DNA from: Microbulbifer agarilyticus
Lineage (GTDB): Bacteria > Pseudomonadota > Gammaproteobacteria > Pseudomonadales > Cellvibrionaceae
DNA: 64,000 nt
Assembly: GCF_019800665.1 (NCBI RefSeq)
Contig: NZ_JAHVKO010000001.1
Location: forward strand, 930,001-994,000
Reading direction: 5' to 3'
Shown here: positions 1 through 9,359 of the stretch, piece by piece
Position numbering within the stretch: position 1 is the first letter of the stretch
Layout: each line of letters opens with the position of its first letter
Made by a program: the position numbers and the translations under genes
The notes under the pieces: generated by a model
Database searches by the model: none
What the model was told of the DNA's origin: nothing
The model's input: only the letters and a program-made list of their open reading frames with translations

Positions 1-1341
1 TACCACCACGGGTAGTTGAGTCTCTTTGACCAGCAGCGCCTCGTCTCCTTCGAAGTAGGCTACCCCTTCACGGAGCAGCGCCAAATAGCGCTCATCAGTA
101 AGCTCGAGTGGTGTTTCCTCATCCAGTAAAAATGCCTTGGGCATCTGATACCGGGCGCCGTCCGCATCGTAGTCCAGGAATCCAGCCAAATTAGATAGAT
201 CACCCACATCCGCAACCGAGGTCTGCCCGTAACGCTTACGAATTGCCAAATCCGTGCGGTATGTAAAATCACCTTGCCCGGCACGTACATTGCGAATCTT
301 AAGATCGACTAACGCATCGTCTTCATTCAGCGGAATAGCGTCATAAGTCGCGCGCGAAGCGGACAAATAGGATCCGGAAGCAATACTGTCGATAGCCGTA
401 ACCAGCATTTCAAAATTCATGTGCCGCGCAACCTGCCGATTGGGATCATTCGGATGCGCGCCGGATTCAATCAAGATGGTGCTGATCCCCATCTCAGAAA
501 AGGTATCGCCAAAAGCACGCCAGGCGTAGGTGTCGTCATAGCGACCAATATTGGCACCAATGGCCGGCTGAATTTTCTCGACCATGACGCTGATCAGCTG
601 CATCGCGTTCCCGCGACTCTCATTAATGTCTCGGTGCACATTGAATGCAGGCGCCAAAACCGAGATCGTCGCCGCCTCACCACTGTCCCCCACACCGTAG
701 TAACTGCCCTGATCGTGAAGGTTGAAGCCGAATTGTGGTTTGAAATCTTTCGCCAATTGCATCAGCACCCGTCCCTCGGGTGACTGCAGTGCTTTGGCAT
801 CGCGATTGATGTCAAAACTCTGCGCATTGTGCCGCGAGTTGCGCTCAGCACCATCGGGGTTCAGCATCGGTACAATCAGCAAGCTAAGCTTGTCCATCCA
901 CTGGTCACGCCATGCTGCCTGTTCCGGTGCGGTAATGTAATTCAATAAATCAAATAGAGCAGGAGTTGCTGTGGGTTCGTCGCCATGCATCTGTGACCAC
1001 AGCATTACCCGGGTCGCCCCCTTACCGAGTGCAATACTGTATAGCGGCCGCTTTTGGTAGGACTCGCCGACTTGCTCTACGGTGAGCAATGGCTCCTGCC
1101 GAAGCCCTTCAATCAGCGGCAATATGTCCGACTGACGAATAACAGGCTGGTCTAGCCCGGAGATCTTATATTTTTGATAGGTTTCCATTTCAATCACGCT
1201 CTCACCCCGCTCGGCATCTCTGTCACTTTCGACACCTGTAACTTGCTCCTTCTTTGTACACCCAGAAAGCAAGATGCCAGTCAACGCCAGCGACACGCAG
1301 GCCAATTGCCAAGCCCGAGAATTGAAATATGTTGTTCTCAC
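1..1341 (-). CDS. M14 zinc carboxypeptidase lipoprotein (C-terminus cut by window edge)
   Basis: Open frame running leftwards out of the window, so the C-terminus is missing. I start it at a GTG (1341-1339) preceded by GGGGGA; no ATG lies in frame upstream. The N-terminus is a lipoprotein signal with lipobox LLSGC, so the protein is probably anchored in the outer membrane. M14 metallocarboxypeptidase signatures are visible: the zinc pair HxxE in MHGDEPT, a third zinc histidine in FNLHD and a catalytic-type glutamate in ILIESG. Such enzymes remove C-terminal residues from peptides. It lies 43 bp after the alpha/beta hydrolase gene on the same strand, so both are probably one transcript. Family assignment is firm, substrate unknown. 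Confidence 0.85.
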   Translation of the reverse strand, partial: MRTTYFNSRAWQLACVSLALTGILLSGCTKKEQVTGVESDRDAERGESVIEMETYQKYKISGLDQPVIRQSDILPLIEGLRQEPLLTVEQVGESYQKRPLYSIALGKGATRVMLWSQMHGDEPTATPALFDLLNYITAPEQAAWRDQWMDKLSLLIVPMLNPDGAERNSRHNAQSFDINRDAKALQSPEGRVLMQLAKDFKPQFGFNLHDQGSYYGVGDSGEAATISVLAPAFNVHRDINESRGNAMQLISVMVEKIQPAIGANIGRYDDTYAWRAFGDTFSEMGISTILIESGAHPNDPNRQVARHMNFEMLVTAIDSIASGSYLSASRATYDAIPLNEDDALVDLKIRNVRAGQGDFTYRTDLAIRKRYGQTSVADVGDLSNLAGFLDYDADGARYQMPKAFLLDEETPLELTDERYLALLREGVAYFEGDEALLVKETQLPVVV

Positions 1342-1384
1342 TTCGTCCCCCAAATGCCATCGTTTATTCGTACTGACACCGCAG

Positions 1385-2230
1385 CTAACGGCCATCAGCC
1401 GCCACCGGCCACCAACCGATATTTACCGGTCGTTCATTGGTAAATTCGGTGTAATCACGTCGTAAATCAAACGTTTGCGTGTTGTATGGGCGCTGGATGA
1501 TCAGCGCATCGTGCAAACACCAGCCGGCACCCTCCGCACACCCGGAATCGACTTCCAACGCTAGATATTGAAATATGCCCGGGTAGCGCACTGCCATCGC
1601 CTGCATGTCCGCATTGTTAGACGAGCGACTTTCGGTCACTATGTCTTTCGCCGCCACCGCCAGCGCCCGTTCAATCAATTGCAATGCAGGCGACCCCAGA
1701 GCCAAATCGCCTCCCACAAGGCCCTCACCAGAACCCCCATCAAGGTTTATATAGGTAACGGCATTTATAAAGCGGGCTCGCAGGGCCGAATGAGCCGCCA
1801 CCTGATTTAGCCATTGATGAGCCGGAAAACTGCCGCTGGAATGTGCGACAAGCACAATGCGCCGTATCGATGGATCGTTACCCAGTCTGTCGATGCTGGC
1901 GGCGATCGGTAACTCCCGCTCTTCATAGAAAACACTTTGCGGCCCAGCAAATACCCAGGCCAAATTCACCGCACGGACCGCCGGCTGCTGAAGCAAGGCG
2001 GAACCCCAGCGCTCGGCCCATTCTCGCTCAACGGAGTAGCCGGGAAACAGAACCAGTAAGATGCCCTCTTCCGCGGAGTGCCCGCGGGTTTGTGACCAGA
2101 GCGGATCCAGCGGCTGCCAATTCGCTTCTTGTGCTGGCTCAACCGGCTCATGATCGACGCTTTCCGCAACCAGCGGGGCGGTAGGAACCAACAATATCCA
2201 AAGCAGCACCTTGTGCAAAATTCGACACAT
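1385..2230 (-). CDS. Exported alpha/beta-hydrolase-fold protein
   Basis: About 281 residues when started at 2230, where AGGAAGGG lies just upstream and a Sec-type signal peptide (MCRILHKVLLWILLVPTAPLVA region) begins; the frame stays open further upstream, but those codons lack a signal. The nucleophile elbow reads VLVAHSSGS, a variant of GxSxG with alanine in the first position, and LFPGYS resembles an oxyanion-hole region. INLDGG may carry the acidic residue. Two cysteines late in the chain (CAEGAGWC) could form a disulfide in the periplasm. Substrate cannot be told. It is followed by the M14 peptidase gene in the same direction, which hints at a shared cell-envelope or nutrient role. Confidence 0.6.
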   Translation of the reverse strand: MCRILHKVLLWILLVPTAPLVAESVDHEPVEPAQEANWQPLDPLWSQTRGHSAEEGILLVLFPGYSVEREWAERWGSALLQQPAVRAVNLAWVFAGPQSVFYEERELPIAASIDRLGNDPSIRRIVLVAHSSGSFPAHQWLNQVAAHSALRARFINAVTYINLDGGSGEGLVGGDLALGSPALQLIERALAVAAKDIVTESRSSNNADMQAMAVRYPGIFQYLALEVDSGCAEGAGWCLHDALIIQRPYNTQTFDLRRDYTEFTNERPVNIGWWPVAADGR

Positions 2231-2459
2231 AAGAACCCTTCCTCTCTCCCCTGCTCCAGGGGCGCTCCCGCTCACGTCACACGCAAGTCCGAAAACAAAC
2301 CACAAATGTCGCTAAGGTCAATAAGCTCAGGTAAGGTAACCACAGGTCGCACGGCAAGAGAAACCACCACCTATCACTACCGCCGATAGGTGAAGCCAGC
2401 GTATGAGACCAGGTAAGTCGCCTCGGGGCTACCGGGGTAATCCACCAGAGTTGAAAACT

Positions 2460-3464
2460 ATGAAAAACCTACTGCTTTTCGTCTTTCTATTCGTTGCCGC
2501 CCCAGCCTGGGCCGAGAAATTTGGGCTGGTGCTCCACGGTGGCGCTGGCACCATCACCCGCGCCAAGCTCACCGACAAACAGGAGTCCGAAATTCGCGCA
2601 AAACTGGCAGAAGCCCGGGATGCCGGTTACAAGGTTTTGGAGAAAGGTGGCTCCTCCATCGAAGCCGTCACCGCCGCCATCATCATTCTGGAAGATTCCC
2701 CACTGTTTAACGCCGGGAAAGGTGCGGTGTACACCTATGACGGCCAGCATGAATTGGATGCTTCGATAATGGATGGCAGCAATCGTAATGCGGGTGCCGT
2801 CGCAGGGGTAAAAACAGTCAGGAATCCTATCCTGGCTGCACAAGCCGTTATGACCCAGTCTGACCACGTCATGCTCGCAGGGTCAGGGGCTGACGCCTTC
2901 GCTCGCCATGTGAAGTTGCCGCAAGTAGAAAACAGCTATTTCGATACCGAATTCCGCCTGCAGCAGCTTGAGAAAGCGAAGCAGAAAATGGAGGCCGAGG
3001 GTACCTCCTTCAATATTAAGAATAGCGACTACAAATACGGCACCGTAGGGGTTGCCGCACTGGACAAGGATGGCAACCTCGCCGCCGGCACCTCCACCGG
3101 TGGTATGACCGCAAAACGCTGGGGGCGTGTGGGTGACTCTCCCATCATTGGTGCTGGCACCTGGGCAGACAACAATAGCTGTGCCGTATCCGCTACCGGT
3201 CATGGGGAATACTTTATCCGTTACCACGTCGCTGCAGATATCTGTAGCAGAAAGCTGTATCGCGAGCTACCGCTGACCACCGCCGCCCGCGAAGTGATCC
3301 AAGATATCCTGCTTCCCGCAGGAGGCACCGGTGGCATCGTCGCGATGGATCGTGACGGCAATATCGCAATGGAGTTCAATACCGAGGGCGTGTACCGGGC
3401 CTGGCGTCTGTCGGACAAGACCTCAGGTGTGGCAATTTACGACGACGAGATGAAATCTCCCTGA
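2460..3464 (+). CDS. iaaA: Isoaspartyl peptidase / L-asparaginase (Ntn-hydrolase), exported
   Basis: Plant-type asparaginase that hydrolyses beta-aspartyl peptides and asparagine. Started at 2460, where MKNLLLFVFLFVAAPAWA is a clear signal peptide; an in-frame extension upstream adds only an unlikely hydrophilic leader. Family landmarks are LHGGAGT near the mature N-terminus, PLFNAGKGAV, and the autoproteolysis site YGTVGVAAL, whose threonine becomes the nucleophile of the beta subunit; GTSTGGM and the GHGEYFIR stretch build the substrate pocket. About 334 residues, normal for the family. It is divergent from the hydrolase/M14 pair, with a 229-bp shared promoter gap. Secretion suggests scavenging of peptide nitrogen in the periplasm. 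Confidence 0.9.
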   Translation: MKNLLLFVFLFVAAPAWAEKFGLVLHGGAGTITRAKLTDKQESEIRAKLAEARDAGYKVLEKGGSSIEAVTAAIIILEDSPLFNAGKGAVYTYDGQHELDASIMDGSNRNAGAVAGVKTVRNPILAAQAVMTQSDHVMLAGSGADAFARHVKLPQVENSYFDTEFRLQQLEKAKQKMEAEGTSFNIKNSDYKYGTVGVAALDKDGNLAAGTSTGGMTAKRWGRVGDSPIIGAGTWADNNSCAVSATGHGEYFIRYHVAADICSRKLYRELPLTTAAREVIQDILLPAGGTGGIVAMDRDGNIAMEFNTEGVYRAWRLSDKTSGVAIYDDEMKSP

Positions 3465-3486
3465 ACAACCCCCAAGTATCGACAAC

Positions 3487-3507
3487 GGGTTACGCGCATC
3501 GTAACCC
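3487..3507 (+). terminator. Hairpin after isoaspartyl peptidase gene
   Basis: Perfect 8-bp stem GGGTTACG / CGTAACCC with loop CGCAT, 22 bp after the stop codon. Only a weak T-rich tail follows, so the terminator role is plausible rather than certain. Confidence 0.45.
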
Positions 3508-3723
3508 ATTCGTTCAAACCGTCGCACGGCAGGCACTTAAGATAGGCTCAGCCACTGTTAAACAGCGCAGCCTGTCGCGCCTTTCCTCGCTCTCTTTGAC
3601 CCCGCAACCTTGAATTGATTTTCGTCAATGTACACATCAAGTGGCTCACTAGTATCACTATAAACACCACGCGCAAGCTGTCTCACGCCTGTTGGTGAAA
3701 ATACAATTCAATTGGAGGCAGTT

Positions 3724-4593
3724 ATGAAAATTCTCATACTAGGCATGGGCCATGTTGGGCGAGCGCTTGGTAGCAGCTTACGTGCACAGGGGCATCAGGT
3801 AATCGGCACCACCACAAACCCCGAAAAAATTGATGAATTGAAGCAATTTGCCGACGGCGTGGCTGTATTAAAGGGGCACGAAGCAGATAAAGTCGCACTT
3901 GCCGCTACGGGGTGCGATGCAATCATTGTGACCGTCGCACCCAACGTTAAAAATACCCGCACGCTCGACGAGCGCCACCGTCACTACCACCAGACCCTGG
4001 TCGATACCTGCCAGAACGCGGCAGCCAACTGCGAACGACTAATATTCCTGTCCTCCTTTTCAGTTTATGGCGATGGCGGTGAAGGTAGTGATGCAATTAC
4101 CGAACAAACGCCAACCGGTAATCACGAAGAGCCCTCTTCCCGCTACTATCAGGAAGCGGAGCAGGCCATTCTTTCTCGCAGCGGTGGTTGTGTACTGCGC
4201 TTCCCGGATATGTACGGTGCCCCTGGCGATCTATCCTTTCCCCAGCGGGTAAAACTCGCCCATAGTTATTTTGATGGAAAGGCGATATTTGGTGCAAACG
4301 CGCTACTCTATGCAATTCATTTTGAAGATGTGGTAGCAGCGGTCACGCACGTGGTAACGGCAGGACTGAAAGGTATTTATAACGTATGTGACAATGAACG
4401 GATACCAGCTACAAACAAGACCGTGTTTGATGCAATTTGTGAAGCAGAGGGGCTATCTCCACTCGAATTTACCGGGCACATCAAGGCGCCCACACGCAAG
4501 ATTTCCGCCGCTCGGATCTATTCCACTGGCTATCGCGTGAAGCATGGTGACCCGAATGCACACTATATCGCTCACACAAAAACAGAAGCATAA
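3724..4593 (+). CDS. Extended-SDR NAD(P)-dependent epimerase-like protein
   Basis: About 289 residues. The start at 3724 is chosen because GGAGG lies 5-6 bases upstream and the chain then begins MKILILGMGHVGRALG, a Rossmann GxGxxG dinucleotide site. LSSFSVYG and the later YYQEAE give the Ser and Tyr-x-x-x-Lys-like region, though the lysine of a canonical YxxxK is replaced, so catalysis may be weak or different. The family resembles YeeZ-type atypical SDRs and sugar epimerases. It stands alone between an asparaginase and a convergent bilin-reductase-like gene. Cytosolic; substrate unknown. Confidence 0.65.
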   Translation: MKILILGMGHVGRALGSSLRAQGHQVIGTTTNPEKIDELKQFADGVAVLKGHEADKVALAATGCDAIIVTVAPNVKNTRTLDERHRHYHQTLVDTCQNAAANCERLIFLSSFSVYGDGGEGSDAITEQTPTGNHEEPSSRYYQEAEQAILSRSGGCVLRFPDMYGAPGDLSFPQRVKLAHSYFDGKAIFGANALLYAIHFEDVVAAVTHVVTAGLKGIYNVCDNERIPATNKTVFDAICEAEGLSPLEFTGHIKAPTRKISAARIYSTGYRVKHGDPNAHYIAHTKTEA

Positions 4594-4622
4594 ACGCACC
4601 TATTAATAATTTGGATATTCGT

Positions 4623-4644
4623 CGCGGCGCAGTATAGCGCCGCG
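4623..4644. terminator. Bidirectional hairpin between convergent genes
   Basis: Perfect 8-bp stem CGCGGCGC / GCGCCGCG with loop AGTATA in the 73-bp gap between the SDR gene (plus) and the bilin-reductase-like gene (minus). Probably ends both transcripts; no strong T tract on either side. Confidence 0.5.
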
Positions 4645-4666
4645 CTCCCCTACCCTTCAGCTCCAA

Positions 4667-5407
4667 TCAAAGCATTGTTGCCTGCTCAATTCTCTGGGTC
4701 AGCTCCTCGCCAAACAGCATAACGACCTTATCCCGGTCTGGGTCAGCTTCAATAATGGCCTGCATAATGCGCTCGCGACGTAACTTGCGGGCGAGTGTTT
4801 CGGCTGGCTCGTTCTTTTCCGGGCTCGCGCACATATCAAGCCAATCCGCGAGATAGGCCTGTGCATAGCGAGAAAAATCTGGCAAATGCTCGGGGGCAAC
4901 ACCATAGGCGAGCAGGAAATATGGAGAACAACAAGCTCGCATATGTGCCATCCGCGAGGCCTCAATTGCTTCGACGGGCTTATCAAATCGAGCCTCGCGA
5001 TACGCACTTTCCACTCTGCGATAGTGCCTCTTAAAGTAATCAAGATTCATCATTACATCTAGATCAGGATAAAGATCTATCGATATTTGGCTACCCTTTG
5101 GATTAAGCATTCCTTCGAAGCTAAATCGAGGTATATTCAGCTCCGGCTTCGGAATCACATGAATATTGAAGTAGCGCATTCCAGGCATCATCGTTAACGA
5201 CATAAACGCCGCCTTCTCGATCAAGCCGCTATTGTGCGTATATACCCGGGCGAAGCCCATTTCCGTACCCTGCAGATTCTTAAGTGCCGCAAGATCCGCA
5301 AATTCGTCACTCAACTGTAGCCCCAACGCAGACACGATATGCTCTTCAAACTCCGTTGCAAATTCGTCAATCACTCGAGTCTCAGAACCAGCTTCCACCA
5401 TTTCCAT
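4667..5407 (-). CDS. Ferredoxin-dependent bilin reductase-like protein (HY2/PcyA family)
   Basis: 246 residues, the usual size of the FDBR family (PcyA is about 250). The central stretch MRYFNIHVIPKPELNIPRF followed by SIDLYP matches the family pattern of a P-x-P-x-x-x-x-P loop then a beta strand ending D-L-x-P that forms the bilin pocket. The C-terminal DRDKVVMLFGEELTQR resembles the PcyA ending with R-x-x-x-x-x-x-F-G-x-x-x-x-x-R. Known members reduce biliverdin or related linear tetrapyrroles with ferredoxin electrons. Start at 5407 has AGGA upstream. It follows the heme peroxidase gene on the same strand after a terminator-like hairpin. Assignment rests on motifs recalled by eye; the substrate might be another tetrapyrrole, and I cannot confirm catalytic acid residues. 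Confidence 0.6.
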   Translation of the reverse strand: MEMVEAGSETRVIDEFATEFEEHIVSALGLQLSDEFADLAALKNLQGTEMGFARVYTHNSGLIEKAAFMSLTMMPGMRYFNIHVIPKPELNIPRFSFEGMLNPKGSQISIDLYPDLDVMMNLDYFKRHYRRVESAYREARFDKPVEAIEASRMAHMRACCSPYFLLAYGVAPEHLPDFSRYAQAYLADWLDMCASPEKNEPAETLARKLRRERIMQAIIEADPDRDKVVMLFGEELTQRIEQATML

Positions 5408-5448
5408 AATGAAATCCTATAATTTGTGACCTGATACAAACGAAAAAG

Positions 5449-5467
5449 GGGTGCCCAAGGGGCACCC
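5449..5467 (-). terminator. Rho-independent terminator of the heme peroxidase gene
   Basis: Stem GGGTGCCC / GGGCACCC with a 3-nt loop; read on the minus strand it is followed by CTTTTT. It sits between the peroxidase stop (5523) and the bilin-reductase-like start (5407), so the latter is either read through or has its own promoter. Confidence 0.75.
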
Positions 5468-5522
5468 ATATACTTCAAGCAGCCTCTATTTACTAGACAA
5501 CAACACTAGCAAATTCTTTCTC

Positions 5523-8339
5523 CTAATTGCGCACGGGAGGCGGGTAGGCACTCGGGCCCGGAGAAGGCGCCGCACCATCAACCCACTCCCCGAACAAACC
5601 ACCTGCGAGGAAATTCTTACCATCACTGGTACACCAACGCTCGACCTCTTCAACATTCAGAGGCGCACCGAAGGGGAAGCCGTAAACCTTGTCACGGGTA
5701 TGAATAAAGCCCTGGCGACAGGTACCTACCGCAGGCATTACCGCCTGAGGACCAAACTGGAAGTTCACATGTTGTGGTTCCAGAACGTCCGGGCATAGCT
5801 GCTCACCATAAGGTCTAGCTGCGCCAAGGAATACGGACTGGAAAGGCGTTACATCAGGGATACCGTCACCGGTAATATCACCGTCGAAGGATGATACTTC
5901 ACAGGCATCACGCGAGTAGCTCTCAGAACACGCTACAAAAGTACTGGCCAGGCTGGCATCCTCTGGATTATCCAGATTCGGATAGAATCCAGCGTGCACA
6001 CAAGCACCAGCTTCGTAGGTGATTTGCTCGATCGCCGGGTCTACCAAGAATGCATTGATATATCCATTACCATCGGGGGTGCCAAGATCCGACTTTTGCA
6101 GTGCACAACCCGGCTCACCAACCCCACAAGCAGTCTGAATAAACACATCCGCCATAGATACAGATTTGATCTCTGCGAGAGTATCCGCATCGTCCGCATA
6201 GTAGAGCTCATACCAGAAACGGTCGGCACTGCGCTTCAGATTGAATTCTCTGGCAATCATTCGTGCCATGGTAGGCGGCAACGGCGAACCATCTACCTTG
6301 TCTTCCGCCAACAAACCAAGTAAACCCTCGACGTTATAGACCTTGCGGTAACGCGAACGAAGCTCTTCAGCCACTTCGAGATCCGAAGTGATTTCCAGGA
6401 AACACTCGATGGGGTCGTCTGGGTAGAGCAAGTGCCATACACGGCAGCCATCATCGTCGCTGCTTTTCTGATAGATTGTTTTTCCGAGATATTCACCACG
6501 CAGACGGTTGAAGTCAGGAACCCCCACCTCACGTGCAGAACGGATATCAATTGCCGCCAAATCAATGCCCGCGTTGATCATACTTTGCGCAGCAACAACG
6601 TCCCGGACACTGTCTTCATAAATAAGGTCAATGTTAGCGGTAACCGTTCGGCTCATAGAGCGAATGACGTTGGCGATACCCATACCCTGAGTACTGTGCA
6701 GCGCGACGTGGTTTGCTACCGTAAACGGTGGATTTGGACCACTCTGAGAAAGGCCCGGCACATTCTGGGTTCCGAACTCAGGGATAAAGCTCCGGTTTAC
6801 TACGTCAACAAACTCTGCCACCGGCGGAGCCTGGGGATCCGAATAATCAAGCACCACGTGTGGCGCAATCACATTCTGACCGTTCTCATCGTAAATTAAG
6901 AACTCTTTGGGCACAGAACTATGGGCGTAGCGGAAAGCAGAGTTCCACATATTGGTATTACTATCCGGATTCACATCGTCTGCGTAACCGCTGTACTCAC
7001 CGATCAGGCCATCAAACTGCGACCCGAACAGCGCGGGTAGATACTCATCAAACAAAATATGCTGGTAAACACCGACCACATATCGACGGGCTTTCTGAAA
7101 CAAGAACTCGTCGGCCTCTTCCGGTGCCATACCGGCGATGTCACCCGAATACTTGAGCGCCATTTGGTCCGCAACACGATTGTGATAGCGGTGGAACGCC
7201 AGATGGAAGGTTAATAGTTGCAGGTTCTCGGAAGCCCGGTCATCGCCGGAAAGGAACTCGTCTTGTGGATTGAATGCACGGGTCGGATCATTTGGCCGCG
7301 GGTGCGCTGGGATCTTTTCAGCCGTGGGTAGGAATTCGTACAAGTCCGCCTTCAGCTCCGGATTTGGACGATACAAAACAGTTTTTGCATCCGCTCCCAC
7401 ATAATCGTAGGTTGCAAGTTTACCCCCACCAACGGGAATACGTGGCCCGAACGGGTCCTGCGGGTTCGCTTTGGAACGCAGATCTGCGTTTACCGCTGCC
7501 GAATCACCGTAGATCTGTGAAAGGTCGAGCCAACTATTAATGCGGTTGCGAATTTCTTTACGGCCGTCATACACCTCATAGATTGCATCTGGGTGTACGA
7601 TGACAGGGCTAGAAACAGAACCAGTAAAGGGCAAGAGCGGATTGCGCGAAAACATGATACGTGCGATTTCGTTCTCGGGCGCATCCGGATACAGCACAGG
7701 GATACCTGGAACCCCATTACTGTCGATGTAGTCCTGCGCCATTTCTATCGAAATATCTCGTGTTGGAATCTTGCTGGCACAAGGTACAAACTGGAAAAAT
7801 TCATCAAACTGCGGCAAGCACTTTGACGGGTCACTCGGGTGTACACCCAACCATTGGTAGATATCAGCACTGCGGGGATTCTGGGGGTCTGTACCAAAAA
7901 TTAGCCGCGGTACGGTATCGGTATAATACGGGTGAGATAATCGATCGCGGTCGATCTTCGACGCATCATGGGTAACGAACTGCCCCATCCATAAAACATT
8001 GTGAGAAAGCAGTGAGTCACTATTCAGTGAAACACCCGTTTTATTCGCCATCAGATGGTTACTGATCTCGCGTTCATTGATAGCTTCTGCGCTCAGTCCC
8101 TTCTCCTCAATCCAGGGAGAAGTGCCATCTTCCGCGTACTCACTACCTTCCGATCCATGCGTATACAGTCGGTCAGCTGCCCCCCACTCGGTCTCAGCCA
8201 GGTTATTGCAGGTCCCGTCGTAAGACTGGACGGCACTAGCATCACAGCTTTCCCCCGTATTACCTGACACCGAGTACGCATACACACTGACCACAGCTGC
8301 GATCCCGGCGACTACTAATGATTTGTTCATTATTCTCAT
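5523..8339 (-). CDS. Exported animal-type heme peroxidase
   Basis: About 938 residues from the ATG at 8339 (GGAG six bases upstream; a signal peptide follows). Hallmarks of the animal peroxidase superfamily occur in order: distal histidine in GQFVTHD (near residue 124), SWLDLSQIYGDS (near 270), GDDRASENLQLLTFHLAFHRYHN (positions about 367-387; arginine and HN landmarks) and the proximal histidine in FRYAHSS (near 473). A late DGDITGDGIPDV (about 819-830) looks like an EF-hand or dockerin-style calcium loop. Such enzymes oxidise halides or organic substrates with peroxide at a covalently held heme. Divergent from a TetR gene with an operator in between. It could attack pigments outside the cytoplasm; that use is inferred from neighbours. 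Confidence 0.88.
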   Translation of the reverse strand: MRIMNKSLVVAGIAAVVSVYAYSVSGNTGESCDASAVQSYDGTCNNLAETEWGAADRLYTHGSEGSEYAEDGTSPWIEEKGLSAEAINEREISNHLMANKTGVSLNSDSLLSHNVLWMGQFVTHDASKIDRDRLSHPYYTDTVPRLIFGTDPQNPRSADIYQWLGVHPSDPSKCLPQFDEFFQFVPCASKIPTRDISIEMAQDYIDSNGVPGIPVLYPDAPENEIARIMFSRNPLLPFTGSVSSPVIVHPDAIYEVYDGRKEIRNRINSWLDLSQIYGDSAAVNADLRSKANPQDPFGPRIPVGGGKLATYDYVGADAKTVLYRPNPELKADLYEFLPTAEKIPAHPRPNDPTRAFNPQDEFLSGDDRASENLQLLTFHLAFHRYHNRVADQMALKYSGDIAGMAPEEADEFLFQKARRYVVGVYQHILFDEYLPALFGSQFDGLIGEYSGYADDVNPDSNTNMWNSAFRYAHSSVPKEFLIYDENGQNVIAPHVVLDYSDPQAPPVAEFVDVVNRSFIPEFGTQNVPGLSQSGPNPPFTVANHVALHSTQGMGIANVIRSMSRTVTANIDLIYEDSVRDVVAAQSMINAGIDLAAIDIRSAREVGVPDFNRLRGEYLGKTIYQKSSDDDGCRVWHLLYPDDPIECFLEITSDLEVAEELRSRYRKVYNVEGLLGLLAEDKVDGSPLPPTMARMIAREFNLKRSADRFWYELYYADDADTLAEIKSVSMADVFIQTACGVGEPGCALQKSDLGTPDGNGYINAFLVDPAIEQITYEAGACVHAGFYPNLDNPEDASLASTFVACSESYSRDACEVSSFDGDITGDGIPDVTPFQSVFLGAARPYGEQLCPDVLEPQHVNFQFGPQAVMPAVGTCRQGFIHTRDKVYGFPFGAPLNVEEVERWCTSDGKNFLAGGLFGEWVDGAAPSPGPSAYPPPVRN

Positions 8340-8438
8340 AGCAGACTCCAAAATTTTTATGCCGAATCCAGCCCGCAATTTCGCGCACTGAAATTCATTG
8401 AGATCACCAGACCACAGCAATAGCAAGACACACCTCTG

Positions 8439-8475
8439 GTGACTTGAAAGTCAATACAATTGACTTCAAAGTCAC
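8439..8475. promoter_or_regulatory. Double palindromic operator, peroxidase/TetR divergent region
   Basis: Two 17-bp arms, GTGACTTGAAAGTCAAT and ATTGACTTCAAAGTCAC, face each other around ACA with two mismatches. Each arm also holds its own GACTT-N2-AAGTC dyad, giving two tandem sites typical for a TetR dimer pair. It lies 100 bp before the peroxidase start and 178 bp before the TetR start. The rest of the 313-bp gap (8340-8652) shows no gene. Confidence 0.75.
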
Positions 8476-8652
8476 TATAGGTGGTAAGATTGCAGCAAGA
8501 AATGACATTTATCAAAAGATATTTTCCCAGGTCGAGTAGCGCGCCACCCTGTCAATAACGGGATATTGACCACAGAAAGAATGTGGAATAAAACAGGTAT
8601 CAATTGCGATGTGACACTGGCCCGAAGAACAAAACTAACTTGATTTAGCGTT

Positions 8653-9339
8653 ATGACTAGAGAATCCGATAATTCGACCCCCACCAAACCAGCACGCGCT
8701 AAAAAGAGAGCACCAGCTCCTAGGCGAGAGAATACGAAACGCAACCGCCCGGCAACCGAACAGTTGTTAATCGACACTTGTGAACGATTATTGGTTCGCG
8801 ACGGCCCTGACGGGATCGGTGTCAACAGTGTTGTAGAAGAAGCCGGCGTGGGTAAGGAATTGATCTACCGCTACTTTGGAGGGCTCCCGGGCTTAGTCAA
8901 AGCCTGGATCGAGCGCAGTGCCAACTGGCCTACCGCAGAAGAACTCATTGGCGGGGATATCCCGGCTTTTGCAGAGTTATCGGTCAAGGAACAGTTTAGG
9001 CTGGTCCAGCATAACTACATTGCGGCACTGCGTGAAAGGCCCGTCATCACGCGAATCATGGCCAGTGAGTTGATGCACCCTAGCGAGATCACCGTCATCC
9101 TTGAGGATGCGAGTGATCGTATTGCACGCGAATTGACCGAGATTTTTCGAGAAATCGATACCGACCACAAAGAGGATCTGGTTTCCCTTGCCTTCGTCTT
9201 TTATTGCATGACAAATTACTTGTGTATGCGGGAAGTCGCCAGCCCTAACTGCTTTGGCATGGACCTAACCAAGAATTCCAGCTGGAAGCGCATCGCCAAG
9301 GTCACCGATATGCTGGTAGATCGATTCCTTGACGATTAA
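8653..9339 (+). CDS. TetR-family transcriptional regulator
   Basis: 228 residues. A basic, proline-rich tail of about 35 residues (KPARAKKRAPAPRR) precedes a standard TetR helix-turn-helix: LIDTCERLLVRDGPDGIGVNSVVEEAGVGKELIYRYFGG. The C-terminal ligand domain is helical and not recognisable by ligand. The gene is divergent from the heme peroxidase with a strong double palindrome in the gap, so it probably represses both genes and itself; a weaker copy of the site lies upstream of the TonB receptor and DUF1838 gene. The inducer may be the pigment or bilin handled by this locus, which is inference. It ends 20 bp from the convergent BLVRB-like gene. Confidence 0.85.
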   Translation: MTRESDNSTPTKPARAKKRAPAPRRENTKRNRPATEQLLIDTCERLLVRDGPDGIGVNSVVEEAGVGKELIYRYFGGLPGLVKAWIERSANWPTAEELIGGDIPAFAELSVKEQFRLVQHNYIAALRERPVITRIMASELMHPSEITVILEDASDRIARELTEIFREIDTDHKEDLVSLAFVFYCMTNYLCMREVASPNCFGMDLTKNSSWKRIAKVTDMLVDRFLDD

Positions 9340-9359
9340 GTGCAAATAAAGGGTTCGGG

